From Luteimicrobium sp049844995 (lineage in GTDB: Bacteria; Actinomycetota; Actinomycetes; Actinomycetales; Cellulomonadaceae), in contig NZ_JBNCMC010000004.1 of NCBI RefSeq assembly GCF_049844995.1, positions 595,653-659,652 on the forward strand: DNA of 64,000 nt, written 5' to 3'. Each line of letters starts with the position of its first letter. Position 1 is the stretch's first letter. The position numbers and the translations under genes are program-made. A model generated the notes under the pieces. That model was not told where the DNA came from. It did no database searches and saw only the letters and a list, made by a program, of their open reading frames with translations. This document shows, one piece after another, positions 1-9,247 of this stretch.

Positions 1-2
1 TC

Positions 3-938
3 GACTGGATGAGCTCCTACCTCCCCGGCCTCGACCAGCTCCTCAAGGGCCACAAGGAGCTCAGCTACGTCAACACGCCGGCGCTGACGACCTCGATCTT
101 CACGTGCTCGAGCGCCGACCTCGGCTGCAAGGGCCCGCAGACCGACCCGGCGGTGCGCCAGGCGATGTACTACGCGATGGACCGCACGCAGCTCAACAAG
201 CTCGCCGGCGGCGGGTTCGCCGGCGCGGGGTCCCCGACGCTCCTGCTGCCCGACCGCGACAAGGACTGGATCGCGGACCAGGCGAACGTCACGGCGCCGC
301 AGACCGCCGACACGGCGAAGGCGAACGAGCTCCTCGACGCGGCCGGCTGGACCAAGGGCTCCGACGGCATCCGCGAGAAGGACGGCCAGAAGCTCTCGAT
401 GACGATCCAGACCGTGACCGGCTGGAGCGACTACATCTCGATCAACGACACGCTCAAGCAGCAGTTCAAGGCCGTGGGCATCGACCTCAAGCCCACCCAG
501 CTCGCCTGGAACGAGTGGAACGCGAACGAGACGCAGGGCAAGTACCAGCTGTCGCTGGACTCGATCGGGCTCGGCGCGTCCAGCAACCCGTACTTCACCT
601 ACCAGGGCAAGTACAACTCCGCGAACACCGCCAAGGTCGGCGACTCCGCGTCCGCCGGGAACTTCGCGCGCTACAAGAACGCGACCGTCGACGCGGCCCT
701 CGACGCGGCCGCCGCGACCAACGACGAGACCGCCCAGAAGGCCGAGTACGCCAAGGTCCAGACCGAGATCGTCAAGGACATGCCGTACGTCCCGATCTAC
801 ATCAACTCCACGCTGACCGAGTTCAACAACACGCGGGCGACGGGCTGGCCGACCAACGACGACAAGTACGCGTTCGCGGCCACGTGGAAGGCCTGGGACA
901 ACGGCATCGTCCTGAAGAACCTCAAGCCGGCCAAGTGA
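3..938 (+). CDS. ABC transporter substrate-binding protein, family 5 (C-terminal part)
   Basis: Extracellular solute-binding protein of the SBP_bac_5 (Opp/Dpp) class. Only the last ~311 residues are present; the frame is open to the left edge, so the start, signal peptide and lipobox lie outside. The segment DPAVRQAMYYAMDR is the typical family-5 hinge helix, and the mixed alpha/beta C-terminal lobe runs to the stop. It heads an operon with two permeases and two ATPases and then a ROK repressor. Family-5 proteins bind peptides, but in cellulolytic actinobacteria and Thermotoga many bind beta-linked oligosaccharides. The ROK neighbour makes a sugar ligand the better guess (inference). Family call is firm, ligand is not. 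Confidence 0.92.
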   Translation, partial: DWMSSYLPGLDQLLKGHKELSYVNTPALTTSIFTCSSADLGCKGPQTDPAVRQAMYYAMDRTQLNKLAGGGFAGAGSPTLLLPDRDKDWIADQANVTAPQTADTAKANELLDAAGWTKGSDGIREKDGQKLSMTIQTVTGWSDYISINDTLKQQFKAVGIDLKPTQLAWNEWNANETQGKYQLSLDSIGLGASSNPYFTYQGKYNSANTAKVGDSASAGNFARYKNATVDAALDAAAATNDETAQKAEYAKVQTEIVKDMPYVPIYINSTLTEFNNTRATGWPTNDDKYAFAATWKAWDNGIVLKNLKPAK

Positions 939-969
939 CCCCGTCGGTGCCGAGGAGCGGAGCGCACGC

Positions 970-1959
970 ATGAAGACACTTGCCCGAAGGATCGGGTTCT
1001 ACGTCATCGCCCTCTGGGCGGCCGTCAGCCTGAACTTCCTGATTCCCCGGCTCATGCCGGGCAACCCGGTGGACATCATGTTGTCGAAGCTGGCGCAGCA
1101 CGGGCCCGTCACGCCCGCCACGCGCCACTCGATCGAGCTGCTCCTCGGCGCCGACTCCAGCCAGTCGTTGTGGTCCCAGTACGTCGACTACCTCGGCCAG
1201 CTCCTGCACGGGGACCTCGGGATCTCGGTGTCCCAGTACCCGACGTCGGTCTCGACGGTGATCGGCCAGACCCTGCCCTGGACGATCGGGCTGATCGGGA
1301 TCTCGACCGTGATCTCGTTCGTCCTCGGCGTCGGGCTGGGGACCTTCGCGGGCTGGAAGCGCGGCTCGTGGCTGGACAACCTCATCCCCGTCACCACGAT
1401 GTTCCAGTCGATCCCGTACTTCTGGCTCGCGTTGATCCTGCTGTACCTGTTCGGGAGCGTGTGGATGATCTCGCCGCTCAACGGCGGCTACGACGTGTAC
1501 ACGACGTCACCGGGGCTGAACCCGGCGTTCATCGGCTCGGTGATCTCCCACGGCATCCTGCCCGCAGCGACGATCGTCATCTCCTCGATCGGCGGCTGGA
1601 TGCTCGGGATGCGCAACATGATGGTCTCGACCCTCGCCGAGGACTACATCGTCACGGCGGAGGCCAAGGGCCTGCGCGCCGGGCGGATCATGCGGACCTA
1701 CGCCGCGCGCAACGCGGTCCTCCCGTCCGTCGCAGGGTTCGCGATCTCGCTGGGCTTCGTGGTCGCGGGCTCGATCGTCACCGAGGCCGTGTTCTCGTAC
1801 CCCGGCATCGGCTCGGCGCTCCTCAACGCCGTGAACGCCAACGACTACGCGCTGATGCAGGGGATCTTCCTGGTCATCACGCTCTCGGTCCTCGGGGCGA
1901 ACCTGCTCGTCGACCTCCTGTACGCCGTCATCGACCCCCGCACCCGCCAGCGCGGCTAG
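970..1959 (+). CDS. ABC transporter permease, DppB/OppB type
   Basis: Integral membrane subunit of the family-5 importer, 329 aa, the usual DppB length. About six hydrophobic segments are visible: one near residues 8-28 and the rest spread from ~105 to the end. The cytoplasmic EAA loop that docks on the ATPase is at ~228-250 (AEAKGLRAGRIMRTYAARN). The ATG is preceded by GGAG with 8-nt spacing. It follows the binding protein by 31 bp and precedes the second permease by 26 bp, so it is in one transcript with both. Start and family are clear; the substrate is open. Confidence 0.94.
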   Translation: MKTLARRIGFYVIALWAAVSLNFLIPRLMPGNPVDIMLSKLAQHGPVTPATRHSIELLLGADSSQSLWSQYVDYLGQLLHGDLGISVSQYPTSVSTVIGQTLPWTIGLIGISTVISFVLGVGLGTFAGWKRGSWLDNLIPVTTMFQSIPYFWLALILLYLFGSVWMISPLNGGYDVYTTSPGLNPAFIGSVISHGILPAATIVISSIGGWMLGMRNMMVSTLAEDYIVTAEAKGLRAGRIMRTYAARNAVLPSVAGFAISLGFVVAGSIVTEAVFSYPGIGSALLNAVNANDYALMQGIFLVITLSVLGANLLVDLLYAVIDPRTRQRG

Positions 1960-1985
1960 GGCCGTCCCAGAGCAAGGAGGCTCTC

Positions 1986-2963
1986 ATGTCCGTCACCCTC
2001 TCCGAGTCCCTCGAGCCGGGCGCCGTCGAGTCGCGCGAGCACCTGCCCGGCCCGAAGCCGAAGCGTCGGCGCGCGCGCCCTCGCCTCACCGCGAAGCTGG
2101 TCGCCGGTCTCGTCATCGTGGGCGCCATCGCGCTCTTCGCGATCGTCGGCCCGTTCCTCACCCAGAACCCGTCCGCGATCTCCGACGTCGGCCTGCAGGG
2201 GCCCGGCAACGGGCACCTGCTGGGCACCACCCAGACCGGGCAGGACGTGTTCGCGCAGCTCGCGCACGCGTCGCGCGGCTCCCTCACCATCGGCCTCGTC
2301 GTGGGCGTCCTCACGGTGATCCTGTCGTCGCTGTTCGGGATCATCGGCGCCTACGCGGGCGGCGCCACCGACGAGGTCTTCAACCTCTTCACCAACATCG
2401 CCCTCGTGATCCCGGGCCTGCCGCTCGTCATCATCATCTCGAGCTACGTGCCCAACAAGAGCATCTGGCTCATCGCGGTCGTGCTCGCGATCACCGGGTG
2501 GGCCGGGTCCGCCCGCGTCATCCGCGGTTTCACGCTCTCGCTGCGGGGTCGCGACTACGTCCTCGCGTCGAAGGTCGCGGGCGAGCGCACCTGGCGCGTG
2601 ATCCTCGTCGAGATCTTCCCGAACCTCATCCCGCTGCTCGCGTCGCAGTTCGTGTTCGCGATCATCTTCGCGATCCTCGGTGAGGCCGGGCTGTCGTTCC
2701 TCGGCCTGGGCGCGACCAACTCGTTCACCTGGGGCACGATGCTCTACTACGCCCAGAACGGCCTCGCGCTCCGCCTCGGGGCGTGGTGGTGGTTCGTCCC
2801 GCCGGGCCTGCTGCTCGCGCTGTTCGGCGCGGCCCTGTCGCTGATCAACTTCTCGATCGACGAGGCCATCAACCCCAAGCTGCGCAGCCAGACCCGCTCC
2901 CAGCGCAAGCGCTGGCGCCTGACCGACGAGCAGCTCGAGGAAGTCAAGGAGGACTCGCTGTGA
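1986..2963 (+). CDS. ABC transporter permease, DppC/OppC type
   Basis: Second permease of the family-5 importer, 325 aa. I start it at the ATG at 1986 because an excellent AAGGAGG ribosome site sits at 1974-1980; the same frame is open further upstream but there it only shadows the previous gene. An Arg/Lys-rich cytoplasmic N-terminus (~residues 20-38) is followed by a first membrane segment at ~38-58. The EAA loop is at ~193-215 (ASKVAGERTWRVILVEIFPN). The TGA stop overlaps the GTG start of the following ATPase (GTGA), implying translational coupling. Confidence 0.94.
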   Translation: MSVTLSESLEPGAVESREHLPGPKPKRRRARPRLTAKLVAGLVIVGAIALFAIVGPFLTQNPSAISDVGLQGPGNGHLLGTTQTGQDVFAQLAHASRGSLTIGLVVGVLTVILSSLFGIIGAYAGGATDEVFNLFTNIALVIPGLPLVIIISSYVPNKSIWLIAVVLAITGWAGSARVIRGFTLSLRGRDYVLASKVAGERTWRVILVEIFPNLIPLLASQFVFAIIFAILGEAGLSFLGLGATNSFTWGTMLYYAQNGLALRLGAWWWFVPPGLLLALFGAALSLINFSIDEAINPKLRSQTRSQRKRWRLTDEQLEEVKEDSL

Positions 2964-3922
2964 GCGCACCCGCCGTGGCCCGCCCGCGCGGCGCCGCCCC
3001 CACCGGACCCGTCGTCCTGACGATCGACGACGTGAGCGTCGACTACCTGGTCGACGAGCCCGTCCACGCCGTCCGGAACGTGTCCCTCGAGCTCGCCCGT
3101 GGCGAGGTGCTCGGTCTCGCCGGCGAGTCCGGCTGCGGCAAGAGCACGCTCGCCTACGCGATCACGCGCCTGCTCAAGCCGCCGGCCGTCATCACGTCCG
3201 GCAGCATCGAGTTCCACTCCCGCGAGGGCTACGCCCTCGACCTGACGGACCTGCACGGCGAGGACCTGCGCCAGTTCCGCTGGGACAAGGTCGCCATGGT
3301 GTTCCAGGGCGCGATGAACTCGCTCAACCCCGTCATCAACGTCCAGGCCCAGCTCGAGGACGTCTTCACGACGCACCGACCGGAGATGAGGAAGGCCGAG
3401 CGGCGTCGCCGGGCGGGCGAGCTGCTCGAACGCGTGGGCGTCGACCCGGCCCGGCTCAAGGCGTTCCCCCACGAGCTGTCCGGCGGCATGCGGCAGCGCG
3501 TCATGATCGCGATGGCACTCGCGCTCGAGCCGCAGGTCCTCATCATGGACGAGCCGACGACGGCGCTCGACGTGGTCGTCCAGCGCGAGATCCTCGACGA
3601 GATCACGCGGCTGCGCGACGAGCTGGGCTTCGCGGTCGTGTTCATCACCCACGACCTACCGCTGCTCCTCGAGATCAGCGACCGGATCGCCGTGATGCGG
3701 GAGGGGCGGATCGTCGAGCTCGCGGACGCCCGCACGCTCTACACCCGGCCGCAGCACGAGTACACGCGCACCCTGCTCAGCTCGTTCCCCAGCCTCACCG
3801 GGGCCCGCGGGGGCTTCGTGCGCACCGGTCACGACGAGACGGCTGCCGACGCCGCACCCGACACCGAGGACGCGCCGGCGCAGCCGGCCGCAACCGACCA
3901 CGCCGAGGAGGCGGACGCATGA
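2960..3922 (+). CDS. ABC transporter ATP-binding protein, DppD/OppD type
   Basis: First nucleotide-binding subunit of the importer, 320 aa. Walker A GESGCGKST is at ~residue 54, the signature LSGGMRQRV at ~172, and Walker B LIMDEPTTALD at ~193 followed by the H-loop (FITHDL). The GTG start is chosen because it overlaps the permease stop by 4 bp. The C-terminal ~25 residues are acidic and alanine-rich low complexity, presumably disordered. The stop overlaps the ATG of the partner ATPase. It pairs with the next gene as the DppDF heterodimer that powers uptake. Confidence 0.94.
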   Translation: MSAPAVARPRGAAPTGPVVLTIDDVSVDYLVDEPVHAVRNVSLELARGEVLGLAGESGCGKSTLAYAITRLLKPPAVITSGSIEFHSREGYALDLTDLHGEDLRQFRWDKVAMVFQGAMNSLNPVINVQAQLEDVFTTHRPEMRKAERRRRAGELLERVGVDPARLKAFPHELSGGMRQRVMIAMALALEPQVLIMDEPTTALDVVVQREILDEITRLRDELGFAVVFITHDLPLLLEISDRIAVMREGRIVELADARTLYTRPQHEYTRTLLSSFPSLTGARGGFVRTGHDETAADAAPDTEDAPAQPAATDHAEEADA

Positions 3923-4725
3923 CCACGATCGAGCTGCGCGGCGTCACCAAGGACTACCGCGTCCGCGACGGCATGCGAGGCGCCTCGCTGCGCGCCGTCG
4001 ACGACGTCAGCCTCGTCCTCGAGCCGGGACGCACCGTCGCGCTCGTCGGGCAGTCCGGCTCGGGCAAGTCGACGATCGCGAAGATGCTGCTCCAGCTCGA
4101 GCGGCCGACGTCGGGCCAGATCCTCGTCGACGGCAAGCCCGTCCCGAAGGGCCGCAAGGGCAAGCACGCGTACCGGGGGCAGGTCCAGATGGTCTTCCAG
4201 GACCCGTTCGCGTCGCTCAACCCGTACCACTCGATCGGGCACCACATCGCCCGCCCGATCCAGCTCCACCACCCGCGGCTCGGTGGCGACGAGGTCGAGG
4301 CGCGCGTCCACGACCTGCTGCACCGGGTCCGGCTCGACCCGCCGGAGATGTTCGCGGCCCGCCGCCCGCACGAGCTGTCGGGCGGGCAGCGGCAGCGCGC
4401 CGCCATCGCCCGGGCCCTCGCGCCGTCCCCCGGTATCCTCGTGGCGGACGAACCGGTGTCCATGCTCGACGTCTCCATCCGCCTCGGGGTCCTCAACCTC
4501 CTGGGCGACCTGCAGCGCCAGGAGAACCTCGGCGTCCTGTACATCACGCACGACCTGGCGACCGCCCGGCACTTCTCGGACGAGATCCTCGTGATGTACA
4601 AGGGGGTCATCGTCGAGCGCGGACCGGCCGACGACGTCATCCTGAACCCACAGCACGAGTACACCCGGTTGCTCGCGGCCGCGGCGCCCAACCCGGAGCG
4701 CCGGCTCGCCGAGCTCTCGTCCTGA
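3919..4725 (+). CDS. ABC transporter ATP-binding protein, DppF/OppF type
   Basis: Second nucleotide-binding subunit, 268 aa. Walker A GQSGSGKST is at ~43, the signature LSGGQRQR at ~152 and Walker B ILVADEPVSMLD at ~173. At 268 aa it is shorter than a typical DppF (~320) because the C-terminal extension after the ATPase core is brief, ending just after the peptide-family motif NPQHEYTRLL. The ATG overlaps the DppD stop (ATGA). Last transporter gene of the operon; the ROK regulator starts 25 bp downstream and is probably co-transcribed. Confidence 0.94.
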   Translation: MTTIELRGVTKDYRVRDGMRGASLRAVDDVSLVLEPGRTVALVGQSGSGKSTIAKMLLQLERPTSGQILVDGKPVPKGRKGKHAYRGQVQMVFQDPFASLNPYHSIGHHIARPIQLHHPRLGGDEVEARVHDLLHRVRLDPPEMFAARRPHELSGGQRQRAAIARALAPSPGILVADEPVSMLDVSIRLGVLNLLGDLQRQENLGVLYITHDLATARHFSDEILVMYKGVIVERGPADDVILNPQHEYTRLLAAAAPNPERRLAELSS

Positions 4726-4750
4726 CCGACCGGGAACGAAGGGAGCTCGC

Positions 4751-5995
4751 GTGCCGATGCCGGCGGGGTCGGTCTCGACCCATGCGAACAGCCGCTCGGT
4801 GATCCTCGACGCCGTCCGTGCGGCGGGCACGATCAGCCGGGTGGAGCTCGTCCGGGGGACGGGCCTGACCGGGGCGACGGTCTCGACGGTCGTCCGCCGG
4901 CTCATCGACGACGGCCTGGTCACGGAGGTCGGGACCGCGGAGTCCACGGGCGGCAAGCCCCGCACGATGCTGCGGCTCGACCCGACCGCGCGGTACGCCG
5001 TCGGGGTGCACCTGGACCACGGCTCCGTCACGTACGTGGTGACCGACCTGGGCGGCGACATCGTCGCCCGCACACGCCGAGCCGGCATCGGCACCGCCGG
5101 CCCGGTCGAGGTGGTCGCGCGCATGACGGGTGAGATCGGGGCCGTGATCTCGGCGGCCGGGGTCGAGCGCGGCCGCGTCGTGGGAGTGGGAGTGGGCATG
5201 CCCGGCCCGGTCTTCCAGGGCGCCGGCGCGTTCACGCCTCCCACGCTCGCGGACTGGTCCGACTTCCCGCTCGCGCAGGCCCTCGAGCGGTCGATCGGGC
5301 TGCCGACGCTCATGGACAACGACGCGACCGCCGGCGCGCTCGGCGAGCACTGGGCCCGTGCGGTGCCCGGGTCCGTCTGCCTCGCCGCCGTGTACATGGG
5401 CACGGGGATCGGCGGCGGGGTCGTGGTCGGGGGGATGCCCTACCGCGGCGCGAGCGGCAACACGGTCGAGCTCGGGCACATCTGCGTCGACCTCGACGGA
5501 CCCGAGTGCTGGTGCGGCAACCGCGGCTGCGTGGAGATCCTCGCGGGTCCCGCGACCGTGGTCGCCCGGGCGCGCGAGCGCGGGCTGCTCGACCCGGCCG
5601 GGCCGGGCTCGTCGGTCACGGGCGACTTCGCCGCCGTCGCGCGGCTCGCGCTCCAGGGCGACGACGGCGCCCTCGCGCTCCTCGAGGACTCCGCGCGCTA
5701 CGTGGCGGTCGCCGCGCACACGGTCGCGACCATCATGGACACCGACCACGTCGTCCTGACCGGGCCGTCGTTCGGGGTCGCCGGCTCCGTGTACCTTCCG
5801 GTCGTCCGCCGGGTGCTCGAGACGCGCTACTTCGCCCGGGGGAACCACGCCGTGGGCGTGACGATCTCCCCGCACGCCTACGAGGCGGCCGCGGTGGGTG
5901 CTGCGGCGATGGTCCTGCAGTCCGAGCTGGTGCCCCGGCAGTCGAGCGTCGTGCTGCCCGCGTCCGCGCCCGAGCGGGCGGCCGTGCGCCTCTGA
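4751..5995 (+). CDS. ROK family transcriptional regulator
   Basis: A 414-aa ROK (repressor/ORF/kinase) protein with an N-terminal winged helix-turn-helix (~residues 12-70) and a ROK actin-like sugar-binding domain. The zinc-binding signature CWCGNRGCVE lies at ~253, preceded by the ELGH segment with the metal-binding histidine and a GTGIGGG phosphate-loop-like turn at ~217. ROK repressors such as NagC and XylR respond to sugars or sugar phosphates. Its place directly behind the importer suggests it controls that operon. The start is a GTG behind GAAGGGAG; an in-frame ATG two codons in is an alternative. Convergent with the maltokinase gene, 22 bp apart. Confidence 0.93.
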   Translation: MPMPAGSVSTHANSRSVILDAVRAAGTISRVELVRGTGLTGATVSTVVRRLIDDGLVTEVGTAESTGGKPRTMLRLDPTARYAVGVHLDHGSVTYVVTDLGGDIVARTRRAGIGTAGPVEVVARMTGEIGAVISAAGVERGRVVGVGVGMPGPVFQGAGAFTPPTLADWSDFPLAQALERSIGLPTLMDNDATAGALGEHWARAVPGSVCLAAVYMGTGIGGGVVVGGMPYRGASGNTVELGHICVDLDGPECWCGNRGCVEILAGPATVVARARERGLLDPAGPGSSVTGDFAAVARLALQGDDGALALLEDSARYVAVAAHTVATIMDTDHVVLTGPSFGVAGSVYLPVVRRVLETRYFARGNHAVGVTISPHAYEAAAVGAAAMVLQSELVPRQSSVVLPASAPERAAVRL

Positions 5996-6017
5996 TCCCG
6001 GACGCCGGCGCCCCCGT

Positions 6018-7454
6018 TCACGTCCCCGCGCGCTCCAGGATCCGGTCCACGCCGGCGAGCGGGATGCCCACCCAGTCGGGGCGGTTGCGCACCTCGTAGA
6101 CGACCTCGTACAGCGCCTTGTCGAGCTCGAGCGCGGCGAGCAGGTCGTCCTGCGCGCCGTCGCCCCCGCCGCCCGCGGGAGACGTCGCCGGGTTGCCGCC
6201 CCCGGCTCGGTACGCGTGCCAGAACGCGTCCCGCGCGTCGGCGGCCCACCGGGTGCCGTGCGCGCGCCCGACGGCGGCCGCGTAGTCGAACGACCGCAGC
6301 ATGCCCGCGGCGTCGCGCAGCGCGAGGTCGGCGCGCGTCCGCTCGACGACGGGGCGCAGGGGCTCGCCCTCGAAGTCGAGGACCCGCCAGCCGTCCGCGC
6401 CGTGGAGCACCTGCCCGAGGTGCAGGTCGCCGTGGATGCGCTGGAGGCGCGGCAGCGCGTGCCGGTCGCCCGACGCCGCGAGCGCCGTCTCCGCGCGCAC
6501 GTGCACCGCGGCGATGGCCGGCTCCCGGCGCGCCAGGACGGGCGCCTCACCGACGGCTCGCAGCGCCCGCGCTCGCAGGTCGTCCATCAGCCAGCCGGCG
6601 TCCACGACGGGACCCGTGCCGTACGCGCGCCGCAGGGCGGCGTGGAGCTGCGCGACCAGCGTGCCGAGCGCCGCCGCCTGCTCCGCGAACGACGCCGCCC
6701 GGCCGGCGAACGCGCAGGCGAGCTCGAAGCCGTCGTCGGCGCGGGGGACCAGCTCCGACAGGATCGCGAGGTGCAGCTCGACGGGCGGCGCGTCGGGCGC
6801 GCCACCGTCCACCGACCACCACGCGAGGGGCCGCGGCACCCCGTGCCAGCCCGCGCGGGCCAGGGCGCGCGGGACGTCGAGGTCGGGGTTCGGCCCAGAC
6901 GCGACGGTGCGCAGGACCTTGAGGATCGCCCCGCCCGCCACCTGCGGCAGCAGCACCGAGGTGTTCGACTGCTCACCCGCGACGACCCGCGCGCCCGCGA
7001 GGTCCGGCCCGCCCGGCGCGTCCGTCTCCGCAACGGGCCCCGCGCCGTCCTCCCACCGTGCCCCCGCGAGCACCGCCGCCCAGAAGGCACGGTGCCGGGC
7101 GCCGTCGTGCACGACGTACGTGACGCCGTCGCTCTCGAGCGAGCCCACGGCGCTCGCGGGCGGCGTCCGGCCGTCCGGGGGCGCCGGCTCGACCACCACC
7201 GGCACGTGCAGCAGCGCAGCGTCCGGGGCTGGGGCCGCGGAAGGAGGCGCGCCGTCGTCGGGTGCGCGGGACACGTCCAGGAGGAGCGAGGCGACCCCGG
7301 GCCCGAGCGGGACCGTGCGCACGAGGCGCGCGCGTGTCGCGACGCCCTTGACCGGGTACCAGCGCTGGGCGGGCAGCCACGGGGCGAGGACCCGGGCGGC
7401 GTCACCGACGGGCAGGCCACCGACGACGACGTCGGGCGGGTGGGGGACGGTCAC
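6018..7454 (-). CDS. mak: maltokinase
   Basis: Maltokinase (Pep2/Mak type), 478 aa: ATP plus maltose gives maltose-1-phosphate, the donor for GlgE. The C-terminal lobe has the APH-fold catalytic loop IHGDLHLGQ (~340) and the metal-binding DFEGEP (~360), both diagnostic for maltokinases; the N-terminal cap (from VTVPHPP) ends its first conserved block with the family element LPAQRWYPVKG. The GTG start is chosen from its 4-bp overlap (GTGA) with the treS stop. In several actinobacteria treS and mak are fused or adjacent and the proteins form a complex; here they are separate but coupled. Context and motifs agree well. Confidence 0.93.
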   Translation of the reverse strand: MTVPHPPDVVVGGLPVGDAARVLAPWLPAQRWYPVKGVATRARLVRTVPLGPGVASLLLDVSRAPDDGAPPSAAPAPDAALLHVPVVVEPAPPDGRTPPASAVGSLESDGVTYVVHDGARHRAFWAAVLAGARWEDGAGPVAETDAPGGPDLAGARVVAGEQSNTSVLLPQVAGGAILKVLRTVASGPNPDLDVPRALARAGWHGVPRPLAWWSVDGGAPDAPPVELHLAILSELVPRADDGFELACAFAGRAASFAEQAAALGTLVAQLHAALRRAYGTGPVVDAGWLMDDLRARALRAVGEAPVLARREPAIAAVHVRAETALAASGDRHALPRLQRIHGDLHLGQVLHGADGWRVLDFEGEPLRPVVERTRADLALRDAAGMLRSFDYAAAVGRAHGTRWAADARDAFWHAYRAGGGNPATSPAGGGGDGAQDDLLAALELDKALYEVVYEVRNRPDWVGIPLAGVDRILERAGT

Positions 7455-9247
7455 GGCGAGGGGGCCTCCTGCCGGGGGTCCGTGAGCACGAGCCAGTAGA
7501 AGTCGCGCGACCCGAGCGTCACGTGCGTGCGCTCGTCCGCGCCGACGGCGGGGAACGCCGCGCCCCCGAACACGTCGGCCAGCAGGGCGCCGCCGTGCCC
7601 GGGCAGCGTCAGCGAGGCCGCCGACGCCGTCGACGACAGGTTCGCCACGCACAGGATCGTCTCGTCCCCGGTGGACCGCAGGTACGCGAGGACCGACTCG
7701 TCCGTCGTCTCGACCTGCGTGTACGAGCCGACGCCGAACGCCCGGTGCTGGCGGCGGACCTTGAGCATCCCGTGCAGCCAGTGCAGCAGCGACGTCGGCT
7801 GCGCGAGCTGCGCCTCGACGTTCGTGTGGGCGTAGTGGTGCACGAGGGACTGCACGAGCGGCAGGTACACCTTGCCGGGGTCCGCGGTCGAGAAGCCCGC
7901 GTTGCGGTCGGGGGTCCACTGCATGGGGGTGCGGACGGAGTCGCGGTCGGGCAGCCAGATGTTGTCGCCCATCCCGATCTCGTCGCCGTAGTACAGGCAC
8001 GGGCTGCCGGGGAGGCTGAGGAGCAGGGCGTGGGCCAGCTCGATCTCCTTGCGGGAGTTGTCGAGCAGGGGCGCGAGCCGCCGCCGGATGCCGACGTTCG
8101 CGCGCATGCGCGGGTCCTTCGCGTACCACCCGTACATCGCCGCGCGCTCCTCGGTGGACACCATCTCGAGCGTGAGCTCGTCGTGGTTGCGCAGGAACGT
8201 GCTCCACTGGGCGCCGCTCGTGGGGACGTCCGGGGTGTCGGCGAGGATGTCGACGAGCTGGGTCTGGCGCTGGTCCTTGATCGCGTAGAAGATCCGCGGC
8301 ATCACGGGGAAGTGGAAGCACATGTGGCACTCCGGCTCCTCCTCGGTGCCGAAGTACTCCACGACCTCGTTCGGCCACTGGTTCGCCTCGGCGAGCAGGA
8401 TCCGGCCCGGGAACTCCGTGTCCACCATCTTCCGCAGCCGACGCAGGAACGCGTGCGTCTCGGGCAGGTTCTCGCAGTTCGTGCCCTCGCGCTCGAACAG
8501 GTACGGCACCGCGTCGAGCCGGAAACCGTCGACACCGACCTGCAGCCAGTACCGCGCGACGTCGACCATCGCGTCCTGGACGTGCGGGTTGTCGAAGTTC
8601 AGGTCGGGCTGGTGGGAGAAGAACCGGTGCCAGAAGTACTGCCGCCGCACCGGGTCGAACGTCCAGTTGCTGGTCTCGGTGTCCGTGAAGATGATGCGGG
8701 CGTCCGGGTACCGGGTGTTGTCGTCGCTCCACACGTAGAAGTCGCCGTACGGCCCGTCGGGGTCGTTGCGCGACGCCTGGAACCACGGGTGCGCGTCGCT
8801 CGTGTGGTTCATCACCAGGTCGATCACGACGCGGATGCCGCGCTCGTGCGCCTTCTCGACGAGCTCCAGGAAGTCGGCCATCGTCCCGAACTGCGGCGCG
8901 ATCGCGGTGTAGTCCGAGACGTCGTAGCCGCCGTCGCGCAGGGGGGAGGGGAAGAACGGCGGCAGCCACAGGCAGTCGATGCCCACCCACTGCAGGTAGT
9001 CGAGGCGGTCGATCAGCCCGCGGAGGTCGCCCGTTCCCGAGCCGTCCGAGTCCGAGAACGCGCGGGTGATGACCTCGTAGAAGACGGCGGTCCGGTACCA
9101 CTGCGGGTCGTCCGACAGCCCGCGGCGCTCCATCCCCGGGGGGTGCGGCTGCTGCGCCGGCGGCAGGGCCCAGGTCGGGATGGGTGCCGTGGGCGGGGCC
9201 GAGACCAGGTGCTGGGGCGTCATGCCCGCCGAGGAGTCCGGGGTCAC
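7451..9247 (-). CDS. treS: trehalose synthase (maltose alpha-D-glucosyltransferase)
   Basis: TreS interconverts trehalose and maltose; 598 aa, as expected for the GH13_16 family. Catalytic signatures are visible in order: the nucleophile Asp in GFRLDAVPYLF (~242), the acid/base Glu in LLAEANQWP (~286) and the transition-state Asp in FLRNHDEL (~354). The N-terminal ~45 residues are Pro/Ala-rich. I place the start at the GTG whose TGA overlaps the end of glgE (GTGA at 9244-9247); an ATG eight codons in is the alternative. Together with Mak and GlgE it carries trehalose into alpha-glucan. Confidence 0.95.
   Translation of the reverse strand: MTPDSSAGMTPQHLVSAPPTAPIPTWALPPAQQPHPPGMERRGLSDDPQWYRTAVFYEVITRAFSDSDGSGTGDLRGLIDRLDYLQWVGIDCLWLPPFFPSPLRDGGYDVSDYTAIAPQFGTMADFLELVEKAHERGIRVVIDLVMNHTSDAHPWFQASRNDPDGPYGDFYVWSDDNTRYPDARIIFTDTETSNWTFDPVRRQYFWHRFFSHQPDLNFDNPHVQDAMVDVARYWLQVGVDGFRLDAVPYLFEREGTNCENLPETHAFLRRLRKMVDTEFPGRILLAEANQWPNEVVEYFGTEEEPECHMCFHFPVMPRIFYAIKDQRQTQLVDILADTPDVPTSGAQWSTFLRNHDELTLEMVSTEERAAMYGWYAKDPRMRANVGIRRRLAPLLDNSRKEIELAHALLLSLPGSPCLYYGDEIGMGDNIWLPDRDSVRTPMQWTPDRNAGFSTADPGKVYLPLVQSLVHHYAHTNVEAQLAQPTSLLHWLHGMLKVRRQHRAFGVGSYTQVETTDESVLAYLRSTGDETILCVANLSSTASAASLTLPGHGGALLADVFGGAAFPAVGADERTHVTLGSRDFYWLVLTDPRQEAPSP

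Noticed and set aside
6018..9101. A 1027-codon minus-strand frame that might be a TreS-maltokinase fusion
   Set aside because: Its first half is an off-frame reading of treS. Only the last part, from the GTG at 7454, is the maltokinase. treS ends at its own stop at 7451, so the two are separate genes.
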